Shown here piece by piece: positions 21,750 to 29,032 of a DNA stretch of 37,897 nucleotides. Made by a program: the position numbers and the translations under genes. The notes beneath the pieces were generated by a model, which did no database searches, had not been told where the DNA came from, and saw only the letters and a list, made by a program, of their open reading frames with translations. The DNA is from a virus. The stretch's first letter is position 1. Every line of letters starts with the position of its first letter. The stretch covers positions 1-37,897 of IMG/VR virus record IMGVR_UViG_3300047356_000273; one strand, given 5' to 3'.

Positions 21750-22787
21750 TTACGCAGGGAGAACCTTAACGGCACACTCAGGGCGTAACGCACCGTGGCC
21801 CATTGCATATTTAGCAACGAACAGAGTGCCTTGGCGTTGGATTTGGTACTCGGACTCTGTAGCGAGGTCGAGCAACTTAACCGTACCGATAGCTTCCTTA
21901 GTACCTGCAAGGAATCCCTTAGCAGTACCAGTGCCGCTCAATGCGGAGAAGTCACCGTTGTAGCCAGTACCACCAGCACCGAACACATCATTGTTAGATG
22001 CGCCATCACCAGTAGCTACAGCAGAGTCATCACCACCAGCAATGATGCTGTCGAGATGGTTGCTCTTGAAGAGGCTGATACCAGCAACTTGAGCAATCTT
22101 ACCTGTTGAAACATCACCAACACCACCTGTGTCACGATTGATCGCAACATTGTCAGCAGTGAGGAGAGTGTAGTATTGGCTTGGAGTGAGAACAGCAAAA
22201 CGACCTTCTTCAGGAGCGTCTTTCTCGTCAAGCGAGCGAGCCACAGCGTAGAGCGAGTCAACAAGACCAGCGGCAGTTGTGGTAGTAGCACCAGAGACGC
22301 TTGTGCCTCCGTTGCCTCCGATTTCGGACGAACCACCAGCAGCAGCGAAGAGAGTCTTCATTGTTGCGATGTCGAAGCGCTTAGCAAGAGCCTTACCGAG
22401 TTCCTTAGCGTAGATGCTACGGACGTCGTAGTGGTTCTTGAGCTCATCGATATTGGCGATGAACGTCGAAGCAATCAGAACGTCATCAATGTTGATGGTG
22501 CGCTCAGCGTGCTTGATGTTGGATAGGTAGCTGTTAGAGCTGTCCACGATGTCTTCACCGACTGTGTGGTATTTAGCTTCAGCAACACCTGTGACAGGGA
22601 ACTGAGCTGTTTTACCAGACGAGATGGTGCGAACCATGTGCAGGTCTTTCATGATGTTCTGCTCCTCAAAGGTAGTCAGGATTTCTCCTGAGAACACTTT
22701 AAGAAAGAGAGCATTAGCATCTCCCGTATTTGGGAGCGCTCCGTCATAATTTACTTGTCCCAAACGGGACGGACTTGTATTAGCCAT
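21750..22787 (-). CDS. Major capsid protein (gp10-like)
   Basis: 345 residues, equal to T7 gp10A. Features typical of the family: MANTSPSRLGQVNYDGALPN at the start, a Phe-Ser-Gly-Glu (FSGEILTTFEEQN) segment near residue 30, and RTISSGKTAQFPVTG near 53, followed by the HK97-fold body and the ending GHGALRPECAVKVLP. A Gly/Ser/Asn-rich loop (about 250-285) is probably surface exposed. Preceded by 150 non-coding bases. Confidence 0.96.
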   Translation of the reverse strand: MANTSPSRLGQVNYDGALPNTGDANALFLKVFSGEILTTFEEQNIMKDLHMVRTISSGKTAQFPVTGVAEAKYHTVGEDIVDSSNSYLSNIKHAERTINIDDVLIASTFIANIDELKNHYDVRSIYAKELGKALAKRFDIATMKTLFAAAGGSSEIGGNGGTSVSGATTTTAAGLVDSLYAVARSLDEKDAPEEGRFAVLTPSQYYTLLTADNVAINRDTGGVGDVSTGKIAQVAGISLFKSNHLDSIIAGGDDSAVATGDGASNNDVFGAGGTGYNGDFSALSGTGTAKGFLAGTKEAIGTVKLLDLATESEYQIQRQGTLFVAKYAMGHGALRPECAVKVLPA

Positions 22788-22937
22788 TGTATTAGTTTTT
22801 CTTTTTGAGTTAGTTTACTTAGTAGCAACTCCCAGAGTGGGGGTTACAGGTTAGGTGTTCTTACTCACTTGGTTCACCGCTAGGTTATCCTCCTCGGAGG
22901 GCAAAGCTGTTACTTCTTGCGGATGGGAACGAAAGGT

Positions 22938-23195
22938 TTATTTCTTTTTATTAACGCGCAAAGACACGCGAGCAGCCTTAGTATTTGAAACAAACTGCTT
23001 ACCTTTAGAGCCAGCTTTCTTTTTCTTTTTAGCTGTAGATGCTCGTTCTGATTTACTGAGGCTTCTAGCTTTAGCGATGGGAAGGCATCGGTCAGGGTTC
23101 TTCTTATTCTTGGAAGTGCCACACTCACCTTTGATGTTTCCATCGGTTCCAATACGAACCCAGCGTTGGGCTCTCCATTTTGCTAGTTCTCCCAT
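22938..23195 (-). CDS. Small Lys-rich protein (85 aa) upstream of capsid
   Basis: Eighty-five residues with about 30% Lys/Arg. Begins MGELAKWRAQRWVRIGTDG and contains GECGTSKNKKNPDRCLPIAK, a pattern I have seen in small uncharacterised proteins of marine phages and algal viruses; two Cys flank the Asn-Pro-Asp-Arg core. The C-terminal half is a Lys run. It follows the 50-residue ORF by one base and is the last gene before the capsid. Function unknown; nucleic-acid binding is plausible. Confidence 0.75.
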   Translation of the reverse strand: MGELAKWRAQRWVRIGTDGNIKGECGTSKNKKNPDRCLPIAKARSLSKSERASTAKKKKKAGSKGKQFVSNTKAARVSLRVNKKK

Positions 23196-23196
23196 G

Positions 23197-23349
23197 TTAC
23201 TTTTTCTTTTTGACTTTTAGGTTCTTACGCCCTTTGCCATAATTAGGGTCTTTGCAATATTTAGATGCCGCCATGTTTGCATAAGCAGATGGGTATTTGT
23301 CGAAGGTGCGCTTTGCCCAAGCGATTCCTTTAGGGCATATTTTAGCCAT
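23197..23349 (-). CDS. Small basic protein (50 aa)
   Basis: ATG at 23347-23349, stop at 23197-23199. Contains CPKGIAWAKRTFDKYPSAYA followed by NMAASKYC and a Lys-rich tail. The CPKG...KxKFxxYPSAYAN..ASK.C pattern recurs in small proteins of aquatic phages and large DNA viruses. Its start overlaps the preceding stop by one base (TAATG) and it is followed directly by the 85-residue gene, so it is part of a translationally linked set. Confidence 0.72.
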   Translation of the reverse strand: MAKICPKGIAWAKRTFDKYPSAYANMAASKYCKDPNYGKGRKNLKVKKKK

Positions 23350-23429
23350 TAGTATTTTTTGGGTTTAGATTTTTTGATTGTTAGTTTCTTACGTTTCATA
23401 GCACATTTTGAACATCCACAGTTTTTCAT
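23349..23429 (-). CDS. Tiny Cys/Lys-rich peptide (26 aa)
   Basis: ATG at 23427-23429, stop 23349-23351 overlapping the next ATG (TAATG). Twenty-six residues with CGCSKC near the N-terminus and a Lys-rich remainder. Coding potential is supported only by the exact stop-start coupling with the next gene and by its position 3 bases after the 80-residue gene. Could bind metal or nucleic acid. Confidence 0.5.
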   Translation of the reverse strand: MKNCGCSKCAMKRKKLTIKKSKPKKY

Positions 23430-23432
23430 AGG

Positions 23433-23675
23433 TCAGCACTTCCACTTTCTAAGGGCGAGAGCTTTGCGAGTAGGACGTCCTTTGGAGTCTTTCATAGGCC
23501 CCTTGACACCACTCATACGAGCACAGAAAGAGCGTTTTCTAGCGCCTCCTTTAGGTTGAGGTGCTTTTAGGTTAGAACCAGTCTTACGATTGTAGTAGTC
23601 TCTGCCTTTCTTGGAGAGACCTCCACTCTTAGACTTATGTTCTTTCCGTAGGCTTACGCCTTTTCTCTTTGCCAT
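23433..23675 (-). CDS. Small Lys/Arg-rich protein (DUF6321-like, 80 aa)
   Basis: Eighty residues, about 30% basic. Contains GGLSKKGRDYYNRKTGSNLK and the following APQPKGGARKRSFCARMSG, then ALRKWKC at the end. This GGLxxKGRxxYN...SNLKxPQPxGG...SFCxRMxG...ALRKWxC pattern is that of an uncharacterised domain (DUF6321) common in marine phages. Overlaps the endolysin 3' end by 41 bases. Role unknown; found mostly near virion genes. Confidence 0.8.
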   Translation of the reverse strand: MAKRKGVSLRKEHKSKSGGLSKKGRDYYNRKTGSNLKAPQPKGGARKRSFCARMSGVKGPMKDSKGRPTRKALALRKWKC

Positions 23676-24132
23676 TTATGTAGTTATTTATTATTGGGGT
23701 TGCCCTACTTCTGTAGGTATTAAGATTGATTTGCTTCTGGTCAGCTTGTGGGTTCTCAACACGTTTCCAAGCTCCACCACCTCCGTTCCAGATGAACAGC
23801 ATGTGGTCAGCCGTAGGTGTAATCCCAGAGGCTTGAATGTGCTTCGCGTAGTGGCTCAGAACAGCATAGGCGATACGCTCCCCGACCACTGGGTCAAAGG
23901 CGTCCGTATGAGTGGCTTTAGAACCAGTAATACGGTTGTAATCATCTACCATTACCTTGTGTATCTGGTAGTGCCCATAAGCAGCCCCATTGTCACCCAC
24001 TATTGTGTGAGGACTGTCGGGGTAGACTTCCCACTGAGGGATTAACTTAACGAAGTCTTTAAGGGTTATTGAGGTGTCTGCTTGGCAACACCCAAACAGT
24101 AAAAGGGATGCGAGTATGAGTTTAATTAACAT
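23635..24132 (-). CDS. Exported lysozyme-like endolysin
   Basis: 165 residues. Residues 1-18 (MLIKLILASLLLFGCCQA) form a signal-peptide-like segment; LFGC only loosely resembles a lipobox. The rest shows the lysozyme/transglycosylase-like pattern: WEVYPDSPHTIVGDNGAAYG with candidate catalytic Glu, YGHYQIHKVMVDDYNR, and WNGGGGAWKR. Similar secreted lysozyme-like proteins are found in several aquatic phages. A Sec signal implies export independent of a large-hole holin. Its start overlaps the o-spanin stop by 11 bases, placing it in the lysis cassette. Confidence 0.82.
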   Translation of the reverse strand: MLIKLILASLLLFGCCQADTSITLKDFVKLIPQWEVYPDSPHTIVGDNGAAYGHYQIHKVMVDDYNRITGSKATHTDAFDPVVGERIAYAVLSHYAKHIQASGITPTADHMLFIWNGGGGAWKRVENPQADQKQINLNTYRSRATPIINNYINGKEKRRKPTERT

Positions 24133-24316
24133 CGTTTTCTAGGTCATTAACGTAGTCGAGGATGTCCCCGATGGTTTCCCTCTCAGAGGAACTAAACTCG
24201 TGTTGGTCTAGCTCCTCTATAAACTCAGGAATCCTGCTTTGTCTCAGTGTCGCGCACCCACTCATCAATACGAGTGCGGTGCTCAGCGTGACGACGATTA
24301 GCCAATTCTTTGACAT
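24122..24316 (-). CDS. Outer-membrane spanin lipoprotein (Rz1-like o-spanin)
   Basis: Sixty-four residues. Residues 4-17 are hydrophobic and end in LMSGC, a good lipobox with lipidation at Cys21. The mature part is polar and helical (RIPEFIEELDQHEF, acidic end). The gene starts inside the preceding ORF in another frame, overlapping it by 92 bases, which is the classic Rz/Rz1 arrangement. It would link to the i-spanin and fuse the membranes at the end of lysis. Confidence 0.75.
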   Translation of the reverse strand: MSKNWLIVVTLSTALVLMSGCATLRQSRIPEFIEELDQHEFSSSERETIGDILDYVNDLENDVN

Positions 24317-24392
24317 ATTCAGAACGTATCGTTAGCAACAGCTTTCCTATTTTAGGGAACGCTATTAGTAATTGAACGACAGTAGCTATCAC
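24225..24392 (-). CDS. Inner-membrane spanin (Rz-like i-spanin), GTG start
   Basis: A 55-residue ORF starting with GTG at 24390-24392, overlapping the stop of the upstream holin candidate as GTGA. Residues 1-22 (MIATVVQLLIAFPKIGKLLL) are hydrophobic, followed by a strongly charged helix (EYVKELANRRHAEHRTRIDE). It hosts the start of the lipoprotein gene in the +1 frame. Architecture (membrane anchor, periplasmic helix, nested lipoprotein) identifies it as an i-spanin although it is very short; T7 gp18.5 is about 143 residues. Confidence 0.68.
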   Translation of the reverse strand: MIATVVQLLIAFPKIGKLLLTIRSEYVKELANRRHAEHRTRIDEWVRDTETKQDS

Positions 24393-24577
24393 TTGTCTTT
24401 AGCTTTACCGATGTTAAGGGCTAGCCAATCAATGACCTTGTAAGCTTTAGCAACAAAAGCGTCATCTGAAGGGGTAGGGGTGAGAGCAGCTACAGCAGAA
24501 GCGGCAGCTACGATAGCAGAAACAGTAAGTAGAATACTGTCCACGTTAGATACTAGGTATGAGATAATTTCTTTCAT
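24389..24577 (-). CDS. Holin candidate (62 aa)
   Basis: Sixty-two residues with one long hydrophobic segment (about 10-33, DSILLTVSAIVAAASAVAAL) and a C-terminal amphipathic region ending ALNIGKAKDK. The TPTPSDD...VAKAYKVIDWLALN pattern is shared with small membrane proteins of many marine phages, often annotated as holins. It precedes the spanins and endolysin, as expected for a holin. With an exported endolysin it may act as a pinholin (inference). Confidence 0.65.
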   Translation of the reverse strand: MKEIISYLVSNVDSILLTVSAIVAAASAVAALTPTPSDDAFVAKAYKVIDWLALNIGKAKDK

Positions 24578-24596
24578 AATAATTTACTTTGTTGGT

Positions 24597-25418
24597 TTAA
24601 AATATTGAGGAAACGGACATCCGCTTTTCTACGTTTTCACGGTAAGCTGGATCACTAGCATAACGAGGGTCACGCATAGCTTCAGTAACTTGCGCAGTAG
24701 AACCAAAGGGCTTTACACCTGAGTCACCTGAAGTGGAACCTTGAACGAGAGAAGGGCCTTTGCCTCCAGCGGCTTGGAACTGAGCATACAGTCCTTTAAC
24801 AGCTACACGGGCTTGCTCTACTGAGTTGCCTTCTACAATGTCGTTAAACGCGTCAAGGTCAGTGTCAGCGAGATTCTCAGAAGCCCACTCAGCCATAGCC
24901 TCGTAGTTTCCAGCGCCACCAATCGACTCTTGAATAGTAGCAGCTTGCTGAACAGACATAGCTTCTTGACCAGCGATGTATTGCTCAACGAACTCACGGG
25001 GTAACCCAGCGGCCTCAAGAGCATCAAAGGTCTTGTCAGACAACTCACCAGCCTCAGCGAACTCGCCACGAGCCGCATCAATAGCGCCTGTAGTTGCCTC
25101 TGTAGGAGATGACTCCTCTGTTGTAGCCTTCTTGTCTGACTTTGGCTTGGACATCTTCTTCTGAAGCTCCTTGTAAGCCTTAGCCATTTCTTCGGGACTC
25201 TCAAACTTCTCATCAAGCCACTCAGGACGTTCCTCTTCGGTAGCCTCTTCTTCTTCATTAAGTTGCTCTTCGATAGTTTCCTTGCCCTCGTTGGGGTCGG
25301 CTTCAAGCGTTTGGTTACGCTGGTTAGCTGCTTCGTCTTGCATAGCAGCCTGTTTTTCTAGGGAGATATTCTCTTCCTCGTTTGTTTCGTTGATCTGTAC
25401 TTGATGTAGGTCAGCCAT
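24597..25418 (-). CDS. Scaffold (capsid assembly) protein (gp9-like)
   Basis: 273 residues (T7 gp9: 307). Very acidic and helical N-terminal half (about 14-80, many Glu), then Lys/Ser/Ala stretches and a Gly-rich linker, with a basic, structured C-terminus (VTEAMRDPRYASDPAYRENV, then EKRMSVSSIF), the conserved tail that binds the capsid protein in T7-like scaffolds. Located between portal and the capsid, but separated from the capsid by the lysis cassette. Confidence 0.9.
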   Translation of the reverse strand: MADLHQVQINETNEEENISLEKQAAMQDEAANQRNQTLEADPNEGKETIEEQLNEEEEATEEERPEWLDEKFESPEEMAKAYKELQKKMSKPKSDKKATTEESSPTEATTGAIDAARGEFAEAGELSDKTFDALEAAGLPREFVEQYIAGQEAMSVQQAATIQESIGGAGNYEAMAEWASENLADTDLDAFNDIVEGNSVEQARVAVKGLYAQFQAAGGKGPSLVQGSTSGDSGVKPFGSTAQVTEAMRDPRYASDPAYRENVEKRMSVSSIF

Positions 25419-25430
25419 TTTCTATTTCTC

Positions 25431-26975
25431 TTATTCCTCTACGGGAGCTTGTTCTTGTTGTACTTTCGCTTGGTCAGAAATAGCTTTGATCCCTGCTGGG
25501 CCTAGCTTTTCTGCCATTTGCATTTGTTGGGCTTGTTGGGCTTCTTGAGCCATTTGTTCTTCTGTCTTTACTAATCCATCAGTTTTAATACCGAGGGAGG
25601 TAGCACGACGTTTAAAGTATTCTCCGACACTCACATATTGAGCTACGGCTTGAGGGCCTACTACTTGAGCAGCACCAGCTAGGAACATATCCAGCTTCTG
25701 TAAATCGTTACCACGACCAAGGGCTTCTACACCTGTAATGATAACAGGATTGATAATGTCCTTAGGCATCTTAGGGAGCTTCTTCTTCTTACGCATGACA
25801 TCCATCAAGCGATTAACCATAGGCATCTGAAGCTCTACTGAGAGTAACGAATAGAGACCACCAATAGCGACCTCTAGTTCTTGTCCTAGCATACGTATCT
25901 CTTCTGCTGTAACACGCTCAGCGTTACGAACAACACCTGAGGTCAACAGGAAGGCGTGACCGAGACGCTCTTCAATCTTCTGGATGCTCTCTTGGACAAC
26001 TCGGAAGTCATTGAACTTGTTGAGCTGGAGAACGGACACATCAGCAGCGTTACCTTGAGCGATAGCACCATTAGGGGATTCAGCAAGTGTCTTAGCGCGA
26101 GTTGTGCCGTTGGGATTAACGAGGAAGAGTACCTTAGCAGCGGCTGCCGAGCCTTCTACAAGAGCTCTTTGGAGGCTCTCAAGAGATTGCAAGTCACCTA
26201 GATACTCTTCAACGTATCCACGCCCATAATCCTCACCATCGATGCGGGAGAAGCGGAGCGGGATAAAGGGGTTCTTGTCTAGTGGGTAGAAGCCTTCACT
26301 ATCAGGAATAAGGTTGCCATTGATTTCTTGCCATACCTTCCATCCATTCTCCTTGCGGCACACAGCAGTGAACAGGTTGACGTCATTGTCAGCGCCTTGT
26401 CCATCAGTGTTACCAGCAATGTCTTTCATCTCTTGTGAGAGGGACATATAGGATAGCTGCTCTTTGGTGCAGATGTAGAGAATGTTACCCATTGGGTCAC
26501 GCTCTACGCAGAAACGGTCAAGATGGAACACACGCATACCTCCATCTTCAGGAAGGTAGACTAGAGAATTACCTGTTATGATAAGGTGCTTTAGGGCCTC
26601 ATGGAGAGCAGTGCGATATGTCTCACGACTAATCTCGTCCATAACGGACTCTTCAACTTGCTGAAGGGATTTCTCAATCTCGGAGATTAACTCTGGTGGA
26701 GCGCCCTCTTGTTCAAGTCCATGATTGTCTACGTTAAGACGAAAGAAAGGGGCATTAGGTGGCAGGAGTGCTAACAGTAATTTAGAAGCTAGGTTATTTA
26801 CTCCACGAGCACCGATGCCTTGAAAGGGTGTTTCTAGGCGGCTATGTGCGCCAAAGCCCTCATCAGTAATGATGTAGGGTAGAGTTAGTTTGGAACACTG
26901 GCGAGCACGATCTACGTATTGGTATCGCTTACCTTCCAGTTTGGAGTAGAGTGCTTGAGCTGTTTCAGTATTCAT
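25431..26975 (-). CDS. Portal protein (head-tail connector, gp8-like)
   Basis: 514 residues (T7 gp8: 536). The N-terminal YSKLEGKRYQYVDRARQCSK with LTLPYII, and FQGIGARGVNNLASKLLLAL, are signatures of T7-type portals. The C-terminal 40 residues are Gln/Ala-rich, as usual. Dodecameric ring at one capsid vertex through which DNA passes. The ATG follows an A/T-rich leader without SD. Confidence 0.95.
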   Translation of the reverse strand: MNTETAQALYSKLEGKRYQYVDRARQCSKLTLPYIITDEGFGAHSRLETPFQGIGARGVNNLASKLLLALLPPNAPFFRLNVDNHGLEQEGAPPELISEIEKSLQQVEESVMDEISRETYRTALHEALKHLIITGNSLVYLPEDGGMRVFHLDRFCVERDPMGNILYICTKEQLSYMSLSQEMKDIAGNTDGQGADNDVNLFTAVCRKENGWKVWQEINGNLIPDSEGFYPLDKNPFIPLRFSRIDGEDYGRGYVEEYLGDLQSLESLQRALVEGSAAAAKVLFLVNPNGTTRAKTLAESPNGAIAQGNAADVSVLQLNKFNDFRVVQESIQKIEERLGHAFLLTSGVVRNAERVTAEEIRMLGQELEVAIGGLYSLLSVELQMPMVNRLMDVMRKKKKLPKMPKDIINPVIITGVEALGRGNDLQKLDMFLAGAAQVVGPQAVAQYVSVGEYFKRRATSLGIKTDGLVKTEEQMAQEAQQAQQMQMAEKLGPAGIKAISDQAKVQQEQAPVEE

Positions 26976-26997
26976 ATGTTGTATATTTATAAATAAT

Positions 26998-27079
26998 CCC
27001 TGTCCGAACGGTGGGCTTCCTTCTGTTGGTCATAAAATCTCACCGATTGAGGTTAAGGAGCGCTACGGAACGGACAGGG
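26998..27079 (-). other. Structured inverted repeat upstream of the portal gene
   Basis: CCCTGTCCG (26998-27006) and CGGACAGGG (27071-27079) form a 9-bp stem enclosing 64 bases, inside which CGGTG (27009-27013) pairs with CACCG (27041-27045) and TCTCACC...TTGAGG offers a further hairpin. It lies between the 78-residue ORF and the portal gene. A multi-branched RNA here could be an RNase III-type processing site, a terminator-like element or a small structured RNA. Confidence 0.55.
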
Positions 27080-27092
27080 TTAAAGGGGGTAA

Positions 27093-27329
27093 TTAAGGGT
27101 TATCTTCGATGGTGTCAGGGATTGCGTAGGTGTCAACGGTGGAAGTCTCCTCAAGGTCGTCGAGGTCATACTCAGAAACATCTAAAGCCCACATGCCGTC
27201 AGCCGTAGGGACTGGCTTAGTCACCCAGCGTGTTGTTCCTCCAGTAGTCCAGTAGGGGAAGTTACGGTCTTTACCTTCTTCGTCGGCACGTTCGATGCCT
27301 GCTTCTTCGCTTGCGTATATTAGATACAT
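27093..27329 (-). CDS. Small acidic protein linked to the LamG-like gene (78 aa)
   Basis: Seventy-eight residues, acidic (EYDLDDLEETSTVDTYAIP), no membrane segment. Its start overlaps the stop of the LamG-like gene by one base (TAATG), so translation is coupled. Small proteins directly downstream of fibre or adhesin genes are sometimes assembly chaperones; here that is only a guess. Contains YWTTGGTTRWVTKPVP, which may form a small beta structure. Confidence 0.65.
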   Translation of the reverse strand: MYLIYASEEAGIERADEEGKDRNFPYWTTGGTTRWVTKPVPTADGMWALDVSEYDLDDLEETSTVDTYAIPDTIEDNP

Positions 27330-28591
27330 TAGTAGATGTCGTATTGATTGTTAATGTTAGCTTCGATGGCTGCACGATTAGAAGTTTGGTCAGTAGCGTA
27401 AAAGACAACTTCATTGACAGTTCCGTTCCAGTGGTTAGACGAAGAACTTCCACCAATGTTTAAGACTTTACTACTGACCGTTCTGGTGCCAATGTTTGTG
27501 TCAGCCGAGGATACAAGTGTTCCGTTAGCAAAAAAGTTAGCTGTTCCTCCAGAGCTATTTAAAGTAGAGATAGTAGTCCAAAGTTCTTCGTCCGAACCAA
27601 GAGTTCCTGAGTTAGCATTAGCCCCAGCATACGCCCTGCGAACACCACCAGCAGTATTGTAAACAATATAATCAGAAACAAATCTAAATAGGTATGCGGC
27701 TTCATCTCCATCTGATTTATTAGTAATAAACGTAGACAGCGTAGTTCCACTTGCAAATGAGAACGTGCCAGCAGTTTCTAGTTTTTGAGCATCGTCAAAG
27801 CGAAGACCACCAGTTACTAGGCTACCAGAACTTACAATCTTAGGTTGGCTTGTAGAGGTAGGCTGAACGGCATCGTTACCATTACCTGACTGGTCATACC
27901 ATTTGGATACGAAGCCATCATTACCTGCTCCAACCCAAGCTGTGAGCGTTCCATTAGATACTTCTTTGGCTAAGAAGGCTTGCTCTCCACCGCTAGAACG
28001 TCTTACGTCAACAACCTTGTTGTTACCCGCTTTGTCGTTGAGGTCACGTAGGCTGTAAGCTGCTGCTGCTCCACCTACTACTTTACTTAGTAGTGGCTCG
28101 ATGTCCCTCTTGATGGTAATACTTTGAGAACCACCAAAGGTTGTTTCTTTGGCTACGGTCTTGGGAACCGCTGTGTGGTCTACTGTGAGGGTTTCTGGGA
28201 CAGGAGCCATAAGTAGGATACCTGTGTCAGTCTCTTTCCAAGGTCTGGAATCTGTTTCAGAAACTAAGCCACTACCGAAAGTTGAGTAGGGGTTACCATC
28301 AGAATTATCGGACACCAACCAGTGATAATTATACTGACTGTTTTGCTCGCGAACAATCTGACCATTGCCCCCCTGTTGCGCCCAGTCGAAGCCCGAACCA
28401 CCGCTAGTTAGGTTATATATACCACTAAGGTCAGCGTGTCCCGCAACGGTTACTTGGATTGAGGTGGTGTTGGCGTCCAGAGGTTGACCCGTCACCTCCA
28501 TACTCCGAACCCCCGCGAACTTGTCACGGTTGATAGTATAAGTTTCACTGTCTCCATCTGCGTGGTTAATCGTGAGGGTTCGGTCTGCCAT
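27329..28591 (-). CDS. LamG/arabinofuranosidase-like lectin-fold protein, putative host-binding or head fibre
   Basis: 420 residues. The C-terminal part (about 172-420) has AAYSLRDLNDKAGNNKVVDV, then WYDQSGNGNDAVQPT, typical of LamG/concanavalin-like jelly-roll domains often found in phage receptor-binding proteins (the WYDQSGNGNDA motif also occurs in arabinofuranosidase catalytic domains). The N-terminal half (about 1-150) is beta-rich, Gly/Ser/Thr-rich, of unknown fold. It lies upstream of the portal, where T7 has only small genes (7.3-7.7), so it may be a head-decorating or tail-associated adhesin. Confidence 0.78.
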   Translation of the reverse strand: MADRTLTINHADGDSETYTINRDKFAGVRSMEVTGQPLDANTTSIQVTVAGHADLSGIYNLTSGGSGFDWAQQGGNGQIVREQNSQYNYHWLVSDNSDGNPYSTFGSGLVSETDSRPWKETDTGILLMAPVPETLTVDHTAVPKTVAKETTFGGSQSITIKRDIEPLLSKVVGGAAAAYSLRDLNDKAGNNKVVDVRRSSGGEQAFLAKEVSNGTLTAWVGAGNDGFVSKWYDQSGNGNDAVQPTSTSQPKIVSSGSLVTGGLRFDDAQKLETAGTFSFASGTTLSTFITNKSDGDEAAYLFRFVSDYIVYNTAGGVRRAYAGANANSGTLGSDEELWTTISTLNSSGGTANFFANGTLVSSADTNIGTRTVSSKVLNIGGSSSSNHWNGTVNEVVFYATDQTSNRAAIEANINNQYDIY

Positions 28592-28603
28592 ATTTGTATT
28601 TAA

Positions 28604-28804
28604 TTAGTAATTGATATTAGCGCCACTGCCAGATGAACCAGTGTTCACTGTAGAGCGACGAACTGTAAGAGCAGAAGTGCCACGCTTTTTGGAGCTTTGA
28701 CGTTTCTTGAGAGCCTTGTTCTCTACCTTTTTAGCTGTCTCCGTAGGAGGGGGAGGAGGAGCGGGAGGAGGAGCTGGCTTAGGGATGTCTGGTTTTGAGC
28801 ACAT
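28604..28804 (-). CDS. gp7.3/gp6.7-like small virion protein (66 aa)
   Basis: Sixty-six residues. A Pro-rich N-terminus (MCSKPDIPKPAPPPAPP) follows an initial Met-Cys as in T7 gp6.7, then a Lys/Arg-rich middle, and it ends SALTVRRSTVNTGSSGSG and ANINY, close to the C-terminal pattern of T7 gp7.3. T7 gp7.3 is a small virion protein needed for tail assembly and adsorption. Position upstream of the portal region agrees. Confidence 0.72.
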   Translation of the reverse strand: MCSKPDIPKPAPPPAPPPPPTETAKKVENKALKKRQSSKKRGTSALTVRRSTVNTGSSGSGANINY

Positions 28805-28811
28805 ATTAGTA

Positions 28812-29012
28812 TTACTTTGGGTTGATTATATTTTCAGTTTGAAGTTGATAGTGATGCTTAATGAAATTTACCACAGATCGTTGTCCATAGTGAAAGTTGA
28901 GCATAGGAACACTGTCAGTTGCAGGGAAGTCCTGTGCTGGAAAGGAACTCTCTAGGGCGTCTAGGAGCGCCTTGTTTATGGGGGGCATTTCTGCTTGATT
29001 GTCTATTTCCAT
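28812..29012 (-). CDS. Conserved small protein of T7-like phages (66 aa)
   Basis: Sixty-six residues with PPINKALLDALESSFPAQDF and GQRSVVNFIKHHYQLQTE. The LLDALxxxFP...GQRSVVxF pattern recurs next to gp7-type genes in marine T7-like phages; function unknown. Follows the DUF5664 gene by 20 bases and precedes the gp7.3-like gene by 7. Confidence 0.72.
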   Translation of the reverse strand: MEIDNQAEMPPINKALLDALESSFPAQDFPATDSVPMLNFHYGQRSVVNFIKHHYQLQTENIINPK

Positions 29013-29032
29013 CGTTACGGTCTCTTCAATAA

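Noticed and set aside
26998-27079. tRNA gene in the gap before the portal
   Set aside because: The length of about 80 bases and nested stems prompted a check, but there is no 7-bp acceptor plus T-arm consensus and no anticodon arm on either strand.
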